Shown here one piece after another: positions 43,004 through 51,396 of a stretch of DNA of 64,000 nucleotides. How positions within the stretch are numbered: the stretch's first letter is position 1; each line of letters opens with the position of its first letter. Both the position numbers and the translations under genes were made by a program. Source of the DNA: Pseudomonas sp. CFBP13508. GTDB taxonomy: Bacteria; Pseudomonadota; Gammaproteobacteria; Pseudomonadales; Pseudomonadaceae. Location of the stretch: assembly GCF_005233515.1 (NCBI RefSeq), contig NZ_QFZZ01000011.1:89308-153307 (forward strand). Direction: 5' to 3'. The notes below the pieces were generated by a model. It was not told where the DNA came from and did no database searches. It saw only the letters and a list, made by a program, of their open reading frames with translations.

Positions 43004-44446
43004 TTACTTCGCGGACTGCTGAGCGTTAAGCGAGCTGAAGAACGACGTGATGCTGCTCGCCGTGGCCTTCATCTGCCCTACCAGCAAGTCCATGGCGTTG
43101 TACTTGGCCGTCAATGTCGACGTCAGGTTGGCAACGCGCAAGTCCAGTGCCGTCTGCTGCTTTTGCAGGCTCGAAGCCAGATTGGTCAGGTTCGAGCTGC
43201 GCTGGTCGAGCAACCCGCCGGTTTTCACATAAGGGTCCACCGAAGCGCTCATGCGCGCCAACAGACCGTTCTTGGAATCGGTGCCGGTGAACATCTGCTG
43301 AACCTGACCGGCCATGCCGGGGGTTTCCATACGCTTGTTGAAGACCGAAGCATCAAGCGCCAGCAAACCGGTCTTGCTGTCGGTCATGACACCCAACTGC
43401 GACAGCACCGCCAACTGGCCGCCTGCACCGGTCTCGGTCAGCTGTTCACGGATATCGGCCATCAACGAGCGTGGCAGCGAGTCACCGGTGAACGCAGCGG
43501 AAACGGTGAGGTTGCCATCCGCGTCCGGGGTCGCCTTGGACAGCGCGTCGATGGTTTTCTTCAACGTGTTGTAGGAGTCGACGAACGTCTGCAGCGACGT
43601 CTGGATGCCTGCGGTGTTGGTCGCCACAGTCACAACCGCCGCGGTTTGCGCCCCGGGAGCGCCCGGGCTGACGGCGGTCAGGTTCAGCGTCATACCGCTG
43701 ATAGCGCCGGTTACCGTGTTGGTCTTGCTGGTAACAGGCAGCCCATCGATGGTAATCGTCGCGTCGCTGGCCAGTTCGCCAACGGTACCGGATGCGCCGG
43801 CCGCCGGGTTGTCACCCATTTTCTGCGAGCCGTCGATTTCGAGGCCGGCGATGCCGCTGACGCTCAGGTCCATGCCCGCGCCAGTCTTGCTGGAGCTCAG
43901 CACCAGGCGCGACGCACCGGAACTGTCGGTCACGATGTTGGCGGAAATACCGTTGCTGGCCTGCGCGGTGTTGATCGCGTCACGGGTACTTTGCAAAGTG
44001 GCATTGGCCGGAATCGCGACATTGTAATCAATGCCATTCTGACTGATTTTCAGAGTACCACTCGGAATGGCACTGGCGGCACCGCCGGCAAAGGCGGCAC
44101 TGGCTACTTTCGAGCCGGTGGCCAGGTTCTTCACGACCACGTTGTAAGTGCCCGGAACAGCAGTGCTGTCGGAGGTTGCACCGAGAATCGTCGGAGAGTT
44201 GGAAGTAGCGGTGTAACCGGCGAAAGCCGGGCTCGATGCCTTGTTCAGGTCAGCCATCGATTTTTGAAAGGCAGCCAGGGCGCTCTTCAGCGAACCAACG
44301 CCGGAGATCTTCAGCGAGTTGGTTTTGGTCTGCGTATCGATCTGTGTCTGCTTGGCAGACTTGTCGGCGTTGACCAGCGCGGTGACGATCGCACCGATGT
44401 CCAGGCCGGAACCCAGTCCGGAACCCGGTAGAATTGGACTTGCCAT
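43004..44446 (-). CDS. fliD: Flagellar filament cap protein FliD (HAP2)
   Basis: A 480-residue protein starting MASPILPGSGLGSGLDIGAI, the conserved FliD N-terminal D0 region. The C-terminal helix (about 420-470, SLQKQQTALDLRVANLTSTL) matches the other D0 half. It caps the growing filament and folds flagellin; in Pseudomonas it can bind mucin. The second ATG is chosen because a GGGAG site lies 6 nt before it. Confidence 0.96.
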   Translation of the reverse strand: MASPILPGSGLGSGLDIGAIVTALVNADKSAKQTQIDTQTKTNSLKISGVGSLKSALAAFQKSMADLNKASSPAFAGYTATSNSPTILGATSDSTAVPGTYNVVVKNLATGSKVASAAFAGGAASAIPSGTLKISQNGIDYNVAIPANATLQSTRDAINTAQASNGISANIVTDSSGASRLVLSSSKTGAGMDLSVSGIAGLEIDGSQKMGDNPAAGASGTVGELASDATITIDGLPVTSKTNTVTGAISGMTLNLTAVSPGAPGAQTAAVVTVATNTAGIQTSLQTFVDSYNTLKKTIDALSKATPDADGNLTVSAAFTGDSLPRSLMADIREQLTETGAGGQLAVLSQLGVMTDSKTGLLALDASVFNKRMETPGMAGQVQQMFTGTDSKNGLLARMSASVDPYVKTGGLLDQRSSNLTNLASSLQKQQTALDLRVANLTSTLTAKYNAMDLLVGQMKATASSITSFFSSLNAQQSAK

Positions 44447-44528
44447 GTGCATCTCCCTTCAGATTGTTGCCATTCTTTTGACCGTTACCCGCGTCCTGAG
44501 AACGAACAAACACTATTCATGCCATTTA

Positions 44529-44885
44529 TCAGACTTTGGCGTCGAACAACACATGACTTGCGTTGGCGAGGCTGTCAGCCAGCTTGAGGGCTTCGGCGGA
44601 GGGAATCTGTCGAACCACTTCACCTGTCTCGCTTGCGATCACCTTGACGATGACTTTGCCGGAATGCTCGTCAATCGAGAACTCCAGATTACGCTTGATC
44701 GACTGGACGAACTTTTCGATCTCTTGCACCGCCAGTTTCAACTTGGCGCTGTCCGAATCCTGATCCTTGACAGCGACCGGTGCTTCAGTCTTTTGGACTT
44801 TAGGCAGCTCTGACGGTTTGTCAGCAACCGGTGGCACTGGTTTGGGAGCCGGATAAGACACGTGAAGCTTTACGCTCATGTCCAT
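44529..44885 (-). CDS. flaG: FlaG protein
   Basis: A 118-residue protein. A Pro/Lys-rich start (MDMSVKLHVSYPAPKPVPP) is followed by the FlaG domain (about 50-115, LEFSIDEHSGKVIVKVIASE and VVRQIPSAEAL). FlaG affects filament length in polar flagellates. The ATG at 44885 is used because AAGAGG lies 8 nt before it; GTG and ATG codons just upstream lie too close to that site. It stands between fliC and fliD. Confidence 0.92.
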   Translation of the reverse strand: MDMSVKLHVSYPAPKPVPPVADKPSELPKVQKTEAPVAVKDQDSDSAKLKLAVQEIEKFVQSIKRNLEFSIDEHSGKVIVKVIASETGEVVRQIPSAEALKLADSLANASHVLFDAKV

Positions 44886-44904
44886 GCCCATCACCTCTTA
44901 ACGT

Positions 44905-44942
44905 AAAAAAGCGAGAGAGCACGACCAGCGCACTCCCCCGCT
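44905..44942 (-). terminator. Intrinsic terminator of fliC
   Basis: On the minus strand AGCGGGGGAG pairs with CTCTCTCGCT over ten positions (two G-T pairs) around a 13-nt loop and is followed by six T. It starts 15 nt after the fliC stop codon, as expected for a highly expressed flagellin gene. Confidence 0.85.
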
Positions 44943-44957
44943 CAAACTTGTTCCGAA

Positions 44958-45809
44958 TTACTGAAGCAGTTTCAGTACAGCGGAAGGCAGTTGGTTGGCC
45001 TGGGCCAGAACCGAAGTGGAAGCTTGCTGCAGAGTTTGCTGCTTGGTCAGGTTAGCAGTTTCTGCGGCGAAGTCGGTGTCCTGTACACGACCCTGGGCAG
45101 CGGTGGTGTTTTCAGTGATGTTCTGCAGGTTGGAGATGGTGCTGGTCAGACGGTTCTGCGAAGCACCGAGGCTGGCACGAGTTGCACCGATTGCAGCGAT
45201 TGCCGCGTCGATTGCAGTGATCGCGCTGTCGATGTTCTGAGCAGCACCAGTAACGGTAGCGCCAGTCAGGGACAGAGTGCCGCTACCAACCGACAGGCTG
45301 ACGGCGTCGAACTTGGAGCTCAGTACCAGGTCGATGTGGTTGGCCGAACCGGTGTTTGCGCCAACTTGCAGGGTCACAGTACCAGCCGAACCGTCCAGCA
45401 GGTTCTTGCCGTTCAGGTTGGTCGAAGCGGAGATACGGGTGATCTCGTCCGACATCTGAGCGAATTCAGAGTTGGTAGCGGTCTGGTCAGCAGTACCGTT
45501 GGTGCCGTTACGGGCTTTAACAGCCAGTTCACGCATACGCTGCAGGATGTCGGTAGTAGCTTGCAGAGCGCCTTCAGCGGTCTGGGCAACGGAGATACCG
45601 TCGTTGGCGTTCTGGATGGCCTGGGTGTTACCGCGGATCTGCGAAGACATACGGTTGGAGATCTGCAGGCCAGCGGCGTCGTCTTTGGCGCTGTTGATTT
45701 TCAGGCCGGAAGACAGGCGCTGCATCGAAGTGGACAGAGCGTCGGAAGCGCGGTTCAGGTTTTTCTGAACGTTCAACGATGTGGTGTTGGTGTTTACTGT
45801 TAAAGCCAT
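44958..45809 (-). CDS. fliC: Flagellin FliC
   Basis: A 283-residue flagellin, shorter than most. The conserved N-terminal D0/D1 (ALTVNTNTTSLNVQKNLNRA, LSSGLKINSAKDDAAG) and C-terminal D1/D0 (AETANLTKQQTLQQASTSVL, ending PSAVLKLLQ) flank a small variable region (about 140-200), so D2/D3 domains are minimal. Ser and Thr in the central part are likely O-glycosylation sites for the sugars made by the operon at 48.8-63.5 kb. It is expressed from a FliA promoter. Confidence 0.98.
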   Translation of the reverse strand: MALTVNTNTTSLNVQKNLNRASDALSTSMQRLSSGLKINSAKDDAAGLQISNRMSSQIRGNTQAIQNANDGISVAQTAEGALQATTDILQRMRELAVKARNGTNGTADQTATNSEFAQMSDEITRISASTNLNGKNLLDGSAGTVTLQVGANTGSANHIDLVLSSKFDAVSLSVGSGTLSLTGATVTGAAQNIDSAITAIDAAIAAIGATRASLGASQNRLTSTISNLQNITENTTAAQGRVQDTDFAAETANLTKQQTLQQASTSVLAQANQLPSAVLKLLQ

Positions 45810-45889
45810 GACGAATTCCTCGTTGGTTGGGTACTGCGGCTTCCGGCCCTGGCAACCGCCGGGTATGGCCTAGAGAACCTTCGTAATAG

Positions 45890-45916
45890 TTATCGTCGGG
45901 TTTGCAGGTTGCTTGA
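45890..45916 (-). promoter_or_regulatory. fliC: FliA (sigma-28) promoter of fliC
   Basis: Minus-strand TCAAG (45912-45916) and GACGATAA (45890-45897), 14 nt apart, match the Pseudomonas FliA consensus TCAAG-N12-15-GCCGATAA with one mismatch in the -10 box. It lies about 80 nt before the fliC ATG. Confidence 0.8.
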
Positions 45917-46051
45917 GGGCTTTTTGAAAAAATTTTGCCATCACCACGCCACCCCCGAGAAAACAAAGACTTAGCAGCACATCCAGCGCGAAAAAATGAC
46001 GCCATAAAACCGCCTGTAACGCGAAGCCGCGGGCCAGTGCTGCGCAGCGGT

Positions 46052-46318
46052 TCAGCGCCGGACACTTTCCAGCAATTCCACCAGTTCGTATTCCATATAG
46101 TCAGCCAGGCCCAACCAGTCCTGGCGCTCCTGACAATCGAGCATTTGCATGAGCACCTGTGCCCACGCCTGCTGGATATCCACTGAGGCAGACGCCAGAC
46201 ATTGCTGGGCCTGTTCGAACACATCGACCATGGTCAGCGCCGCCTCGACGTCACGCCCCAGGCGAAACAACGCCGCGCATCGGCGACACTGATCCTGACT
46301 CTGACTCAGCGCACTCAT
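46052..46318 (-). CDS. Small conserved-position protein coupled to the Maf gene
   Basis: An 88-residue protein starting MSALSQSQDQCRRCAALFRL and ending MEYELVELLESVRR. It is predicted helical, with a CRRC pair near the start. The ATG overlaps the stop codon of the maf gene by four bases (ATGA), so it is probably made together with it. I do not recognise the family. A role as accessory factor for flagellin glycosylation or secretion is an inference from position between maf and fliC. Confidence 0.75.
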   Translation of the reverse strand: MSALSQSQDQCRRCAALFRLGRDVEAALTMVDVFEQAQQCLASASVDIQQAWAQVLMQMLDCQERQDWLGLADYMEYELVELLESVRR

Positions 46319-47604
46319 TGCACGAACTCCGGATTGAATGCGGTACCGGCGATCAGCGCACCGGCGCGACTGCTGTTGAGAAATTCGACCTGCGGATGCG
46401 CGGCGATATAACGCTCGAGCACACACAGATAGCCGCGAAAATTCAGCTGCGTGCTGACGCGCTGACCGTGACCATCGCGCACCCAGTGCCGCGCCTGGGC
46501 CAGCGGCGGGCCCAGATCGCCGTCGCCCCAACCCGCGTGGGTCTTGTTCATCGGGAAGGCGAAATCAGCACCAAACAGGGTGATTTGCCCGGCGCCCATT
46601 TTCACTGCGAGATCCACCGCCGGATGAATCACGCTGCCGCCGACGTGCAGCTCACCGCGTGGATACTGTTCCCGCAGGTCGCTGTAGATCGGGCTGGCCG
46701 AGTAGCCGCCATAGCGCTTGCCCTTCCATGCCTTCAATACCTGCGGGTCGCTCATCGGCAGGTACACCAGCGTAATGCCGTCAGACGTCTCGAAGGGCAG
46801 ATGCCGAAAGCCGATGCGCTGATCAATACTTACCACCACGTCAGGCACGATGCCGTGTTCACGCAACGGCCGATAGGCTGTATCAACGCAGATGAACAAC
46901 GGCCGCTCGGTACGCTGACGGATCGCCGCCAGACGCTCGAAATGCTGTTCAAGCGTCGGCCCGGTGGCGATCACATAGACTTCCCGCCCAGCGCAACTGC
47001 CGAATAATTGCGCCACATCGGCATCGCCAAGCAACACCGGCAGGCATTGCTGCAAGCGCTGCCGGATTTCCGGTGACTGCGGATCGAAATCGCGATTGTT
47101 GAACGTCAGGTGTACTTCATTGATCAGCCGGTCGCGAATCTTCGCATTGAAGTCGTCGGCCAATAGCATCTCGGCCGGCAGGGCAAAAAACGGCGTGAAA
47201 AAGTCCGGGTGATCACCGGCGTAAAACAGTTCGACCCGAGGATCTTCCAGCCACTGGCGCTGATCGAGCAGTTGCAGCACCAGCGCGAACAGCGCGCCGT
47301 TGAGAATGTGCACGTACAGGCGCTCCAGCCCCGCGCGCTCAAGCAGCACACCGGGCAAGTCGCCCAGGCCAGTGCCATAGACGTGCAGATGCGGTTTTTC
47401 CGGCAGGCTCGCCGCCTGGATCTGCGCCTCGTGCAGACGGTCATGGCGGCTGGTCAACTGAATGCCCTCAACGCTCAGCGTCGAGCCCAGCCCTTGCACG
47501 AGTTCGGCCTGTACGGACGCGCTGTCTTCGGCCATCAATCGCTCGAACAGCGCCGGCCAGCGCCGTTGCAACACCTCGGCATTGGCTTGGAAAAACTCGC
47601 TCAT
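46315..47604 (-). CDS. Motility-associated factor (Maf/DUF115) flagellin glycosyltransferase
   Basis: A 429-residue DUF115 / MptE-like protein. The core (about 205-350) holds GREVYVIATGPTLEQHFERL, ICVDTAYRPL, the adjacent IVPDVVVSIDQR, and LFGADFAFPMNKTHAG near the end. Maf proteins transfer nonulosonic acids such as pseudaminic acid to Ser/Thr of flagellin in the cytoplasm before export. The complete pse pathway 1-8 kb upstream and fliC directly downstream fit this role. A perfect palindromic terminator sits 26 nt before its ATG. Confidence 0.88.
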   Translation of the reverse strand: MSEFFQANAEVLQRRWPALFERLMAEDSASVQAELVQGLGSTLSVEGIQLTSRHDRLHEAQIQAASLPEKPHLHVYGTGLGDLPGVLLERAGLERLYVHILNGALFALVLQLLDQRQWLEDPRVELFYAGDHPDFFTPFFALPAEMLLADDFNAKIRDRLINEVHLTFNNRDFDPQSPEIRQRLQQCLPVLLGDADVAQLFGSCAGREVYVIATGPTLEQHFERLAAIRQRTERPLFICVDTAYRPLREHGIVPDVVVSIDQRIGFRHLPFETSDGITLVYLPMSDPQVLKAWKGKRYGGYSASPIYSDLREQYPRGELHVGGSVIHPAVDLAVKMGAGQITLFGADFAFPMNKTHAGWGDGDLGPPLAQARHWVRDGHGQRVSTQLNFRGYLCVLERYIAAHPQVEFLNSSRAGALIAGTAFNPEFVQ

Positions 47605-47630
47605 GGCGCCTCGCGCTCCTTCTCGGGCAA

Positions 47631-47668
47631 AAAAATAGCGTTCAAGGTTAACCTTGAACGCTATTTTT
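47631..47668. terminator. Perfect 38-nt palindromic terminator between the KAS III gene and maf
   Basis: AAAAATAGCGTTCAAGGTT is followed directly by its reverse complement, giving two 19-nt arms with T-runs on both strands. It should end transcription from either side. It lies after the KAS III-like gene and just before the Maf gene. Confidence 0.9.
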
Positions 47669-47691
47669 GTATCAGTGCTTTTTGCTCGGGC

Positions 47692-48618
47692 TTACGGACG
47701 ATAGATGATCGCCGAGCCCCATGACAGGCCGACGCCGAAACCGCTCAGCGCAACGCGCTGCCAGTCGGAATCGAGCACGTGTTTTTCCAGCAGCAGCGGA
47801 ATGCTCGACGACACGGTATTGCCGGTCTCGACCATGTCCTTGATGAATTTCTCCGGCTCGCCTTCGAAGCGTCGCGCCACGGCGTCGACGATCGCCGCGC
47901 TGCCCTGGTGAATGCAGAATGCGTCGATGTCATCGGCCTTGAGATTGGAATCGTCGAGCAACTCGTGCAAATGCGCCGGCACTTTCAGCAGAGCGAAGTT
48001 GAAGACCTGACGACCATTCATGAAGAACACGCCGTTGCTGACTTTCAAGTGGGGTGCGCCGGAACCGTCGGTGCCGAACTTGGCCTTGCCCAGCGCCCAG
48101 GTCGGGTTTTCGCCCATCCAGGTTGCAGTGGCGGCATCGCCGAACAGCATGGTGGTGTTACGGTCTTCCGGGTCAACGATTTTCGAGTACGGGTCAGCGG
48201 TGATCAGCAGGCCATTCTTCAGGCCGGCGGCTTCCATGAAGCCCTTGATCGCGTAGATGCCGTAGACGTAACCGGAGCAGCCCAACGAGATATCGAACGC
48301 TGCGACATTGGTCGGCAGGCCGAGCTTGTCCTGAACGATGGCAGCGGTATGCGGCAGGCCTTCTTCGTCACCGTTTTGAGTGACGACAATCAAGGCATCG
48401 ATCGATTCACGCTTCAGTTCAGGATTGCTGGCAAACAGCGCATTGGCCGCTTCCACGCACAGATCGGAAGTTTCCTGCTCAGCGTCTTTGCGCGGCAGGA
48501 ACGCCGAACCGATCTTGCCAAGGATGAACTCTTCATCCTTTTCGAATTTTGCACCTTGTGCGTAATTGTCCACGCCGGCTACAGGAACGTAGCTCGCAAT
48601 GCTTTTTATGCCAATCAT
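47692..48618 (-). CDS. KAS III-like enzyme of the flagellin glycosylation region
   Basis: A 308-residue thiolase-fold protein related to 3-oxoacyl-ACP synthase III. The catalytic Cys is in FDISLGCSGYVYGIY, His in DAFCIHQGSAAI and Asn in VETGNTVSSS, so the triad is complete. Start at MIGIKSIASYVPV with a GGGAAG site; the longer frame upstream has no ribosome site. In P. syringae a KAS III gene sits in the flagellin glycosylation island and makes an acyl group for the glycan, and a similar role is likely here. A housekeeping FabH would sit in a fatty-acid cluster. The 227 nt upstream hold no gene. Confidence 0.87.
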   Translation of the reverse strand: MIGIKSIASYVPVAGVDNYAQGAKFEKDEEFILGKIGSAFLPRKDAEQETSDLCVEAANALFASNPELKRESIDALIVVTQNGDEEGLPHTAAIVQDKLGLPTNVAAFDISLGCSGYVYGIYAIKGFMEAAGLKNGLLITADPYSKIVDPEDRNTTMLFGDAATATWMGENPTWALGKAKFGTDGSGAPHLKVSNGVFFMNGRQVFNFALLKVPAHLHELLDDSNLKADDIDAFCIHQGSAAIVDAVARRFEGEPEKFIKDMVETGNTVSSSIPLLLEKHVLDSDWQRVALSGFGVGLSWGSAIIYRP

Positions 48619-48845
48619 TACGGCTTCCCAATAAAAAACAGCCCAAAACCACCGCTCGCAAGGATTCGAGGGGCGCCGACAAACAGAAAACGGCCGCCAC
48701 AACGGGCAGCCACGGGAAGCGCAAAGGGCTATCACTGGAACCGCAAAACGGGCCAGGCGCCATCTCCCCGGTCAATACAATACAGTGAAGATGCGCGTTA
48801 TGACTCGCAGGTCACGCTATTTTGCCGAATCGATGGCAGATTGGC

Positions 48846-49898
48846 CTATTCGACCAGCGACCAGTCCAGCGGCGTACCGCGCTTGATCGCGGTGCGCGCA
48901 CGGCGTCCGAGGACGGCTTCGGTGTGCCTGGGCGGCAGACCGAGACCGGGGCGAATGGCGCGCAGATTGTCGCCGGTAAAGGCTTCACCGGCGGCCATGT
49001 CAGCGGTGACATACAGCGAGCGGCGATAGACCAGCGACTTGCGCTCGGCCTCGGTGACGCCGTAATGCACCTGCCCCATGGCCTGCCAGGCACGCTCTGT
49101 TTCGACGACCAGACTGGCCAGCTCCGCAGGCTCAAGGGAAAAACTCGCGTCGACGCCTCCGGCCGAACGGTCGAGGGTGAAATGCTTCTCCACGACAGTC
49201 GCCCCGAGCGCCACCGCCGCTACCGATACGCCGACGCCCATCGAGTGGTCCGACAGCCCGACCTCGCATCCAAACAACTCACGCAGATGCGGGATCGTAC
49301 GCACATTGCTGTTGAGTGGCGTCGCTGGATAAGTGCTGGTGCACTTGAGCAAGACCAGATCCTTGCACCCGGCCTCGCGTGCGGCACGCACGGTTTCATC
49401 CAGTTCAGCGATGCTGGCCATGCCGGTGGAGATGATCAGCGGTTTGCCCGTAGCCGCGACACGACGGATCAGCGGCAGATCGGTGTTTTCGAAACTGGCG
49501 ATCTTGTACGCCGGCACCTCGAGGCTTTCGAGAAAATCCACCGCGCTGTCATCGAACGGCGTCGAGAAGGCGAGCATCCCCAGTTCCTTGGCCCGAGCAA
49601 AAATCGGCGCGTGCCATTCCCACGGTGTGTGGGCTTTTTCGTAGAGATCGTAGAGCGACGTGCCGGCCCACAGACTGCCCGGATCCTTGATGAAGAATTC
49701 ACCCTCGGCCAAATCCAGGGTCATGGTCTCGGCGGTGTAGGTTTGCAGCTTCAAGGCATGCACCCCGGCCCTGGCAGCAGCCTCGACAATTTGCAGAGCG
49801 ACGTCGAGGGACTGGTTATGGTTGCCGCTCATCTCGGCAATGATGAACGGCGGCGCATCGGCACCGATGCTGTGGTGACCAATCTTGAAACTAGACAT
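48846..49898 (-). CDS. pseI: Pseudaminic acid synthase PseI
   Basis: A 350-residue NeuB-family enzyme that condenses 6-deoxy-AltdiNAc with phosphoenolpyruvate to give pseudaminic acid. A TIM-barrel N-terminal domain (FIIAEMSGNHNQSLDVALQI, ALKLQTYTAETM) is followed by a C-terminal SAF domain (about 285-345). The TYTAETMTLD segment is typical of PseI rather than sialic acid synthase NeuB. It overlaps the end of pseG by 8 nt and ends the operon. Confidence 0.95.
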   Translation of the reverse strand: MSSFKIGHHSIGADAPPFIIAEMSGNHNQSLDVALQIVEAAARAGVHALKLQTYTAETMTLDLAEGEFFIKDPGSLWAGTSLYDLYEKAHTPWEWHAPIFARAKELGMLAFSTPFDDSAVDFLESLEVPAYKIASFENTDLPLIRRVAATGKPLIISTGMASIAELDETVRAAREAGCKDLVLLKCTSTYPATPLNSNVRTIPHLRELFGCEVGLSDHSMGVGVSVAAVALGATVVEKHFTLDRSAGGVDASFSLEPAELASLVVETERAWQAMGQVHYGVTEAERKSLVYRRSLYVTADMAAGEAFTGDNLRAIRPGLGLPPRHTEAVLGRRARTAIKRGTPLDWSLVE

Positions 49899-51396
49899 GC
49901 GGGTGATCCTTCAGAACACGGCTGAACGCGCAGGTCTCTTGAGTGAACCCGGCGTCGCGAAAGACTTTCAATGAGGACTGGTTGGCGGGCATGACCCGCG
50001 CAGTGATGCGTGTTAATTGCGGCCAGTGCGCAGCAACAAACGCCTCGCCACGGCTGAGCACTGCCCTGCCCCAACCGAGGCCGAAACGCCCCTCCAGCAG
50101 ATAGATCGACACTTCGGCTTCGAACCCGCGCAAGTCGTAGCGCAGCACCCCGACCGGGCCGTCATCCGCCGCGGCGATCAACAGCAGCCGTTGCGGATTG
50201 CGCAGGGTCGCTGTCAGCCAGTTCAGATGCTGCGCCCAATCGATCACGCCGGTTTCCAGCGACCAGCGCCGCACTGCTTCGGCATTGCGCCCATCGAACA
50301 GCAACTGCGCATCGTCCAGCGTCGCCGGGCGCAGCTTGAGCACCGCACCGGCCAGCGCCGCCGCCACGCGCTCGGCACCACGGCCGTCGACCAGTTGCCG
50401 CGAACGCTCGGCGAGGCTCTGGCGCAGAAAATAATTGTCCACGACAAAGCCAACCGCATCGCGCAGCTGCTCGACGCTGACCTGCTCGCGGGCGCCCATG
50501 AATACATGCGCGCCGGCGGCGGCCATGACTTCGCCGTTGGCCTGCTGATTGTTCGCCACGGCGATGCAGATCGTCGGCAAACCCAGCGCCGCGCGTTCCC
50601 AACTGGTGCCACCGCCGGCGCCGATAAACAGATCCGCTTCAGTCATGCGCTGATGAAAATCGCTGACGAAACTGTGCAGGCGCCAGTTCGGCCGCATCTC
50701 GGCCAACGCCTGCATCTGCGTCCATGCCGGGTTGTCGGCGCCAGCGACGAAATCCACCTGCAATTGAGTGAAATCAGCGAGGGCGAGCATCGCGCGATGC
50801 GTCTGCATCGCCGCGTCGAACCCGCCGAAATTCACCAGCACCCGGCGCGCCTTCGGTCTGATCTCGATGGCCTCGCAGTTGAATTCTTCACGCAGCATGG
50901 CGTAGCGCGGGCCGAGCAAGGTGCGACAGCCTGGCGGCAGCAGCGGCGCGTAGTTTTCACTCAAGCCAGAGAGGTTCTGATTGAGCAACAGATCGACGCT
51001 GTAGCGCCGCGTGGCCAGATCATCCACGGCGGCGATTCGGTGCGCCCAGCGCCGGGCAGCGGTTTGCCAGTGATGATCAAGGCCATAATGGTCGACGATG
51101 ATCCAGTCGAACGGTGCCTGCCCGTCCAGCAGCAGGCCCAGTGCATCAATATCGAACTGCCACGGCAACATCGATTCGATGGCCTGCAGCGGGTCTTCAT
51201 CGCGATAGCGCTCGGGCAGCGCGAAGGTCTCGAAGCCTTCGGCATTCAAGGCTTCGAGTCGATGCCCCGGCAAACGCCGACAGGCAAACGCAACATGACT
51301 GCCCTGCCTGCGCAACACTCGCGCCAGTGTCAGGCAGCGGGCGATATGGCCGCTGCCGATGGTCGGCGAGGCGTCGGCGCGAATCAGCACTCTCAT
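49891..51396 (-). CDS. pseG: Fused UDP-sugar hydrolase PseG and GNAT acetyltransferase (PseH-like)
   Basis: A 501-residue fusion. Residues 1 to about 340 are PseG, a GT-B-fold hydrolase that removes UDP (GSGHIARCLTLARVLRRQG, GAGGGTSWERAALGLPTICI). Residues from about 345 to the end are a GNAT domain (LRPATLDDAQLLFDGRN, GLGWGRAVLSRGEAFV, VMPANQSSLKVFRDAGF), the type of PseH, which N-acetylates the preceding 4-amino sugar. So steps 3 and 4 of the pathway are in one chain. The ATG overlaps the pseF stop by four bases; an upstream extension of 132 codons is a shadow of pseF. Confidence 0.93.
   Translation of the reverse strand: MRVLIRADASPTIGSGHIARCLTLARVLRRQGSHVAFACRRLPGHRLEALNAEGFETFALPERYRDEDPLQAIESMLPWQFDIDALGLLLDGQAPFDWIIVDHYGLDHHWQTAARRWAHRIAAVDDLATRRYSVDLLLNQNLSGLSENYAPLLPPGCRTLLGPRYAMLREEFNCEAIEIRPKARRVLVNFGGFDAAMQTHRAMLALADFTQLQVDFVAGADNPAWTQMQALAEMRPNWRLHSFVSDFHQRMTEADLFIGAGGGTSWERAALGLPTICIAVANNQQANGEVMAAAGAHVFMGAREQVSVEQLRDAVGFVVDNYFLRQSLAERSRQLVDGRGAERVAAALAGAVLKLRPATLDDAQLLFDGRNAEAVRRWSLETGVIDWAQHLNWLTATLRNPQRLLLIAAADDGPVGVLRYDLRGFEAEVSIYLLEGRFGLGWGRAVLSRGEAFVAAHWPQLTRITARVMPANQSSLKVFRDAGFTQETCAFSRVLKDHPHV

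Noticed and set aside
44453..44528. Sigma-54 promoter upstream of fliD
   Set aside because: TGGCATGAATAGTGTT has a -24-like part, but the -12 dinucleotide is GT instead of GC, so the match is too weak to list.
47692..48618. Housekeeping fatty-acid enzyme FabH
   Set aside because: It is isolated from fatty-acid genes and lies between pse genes and maf, matching flagellin glycosylation islands.
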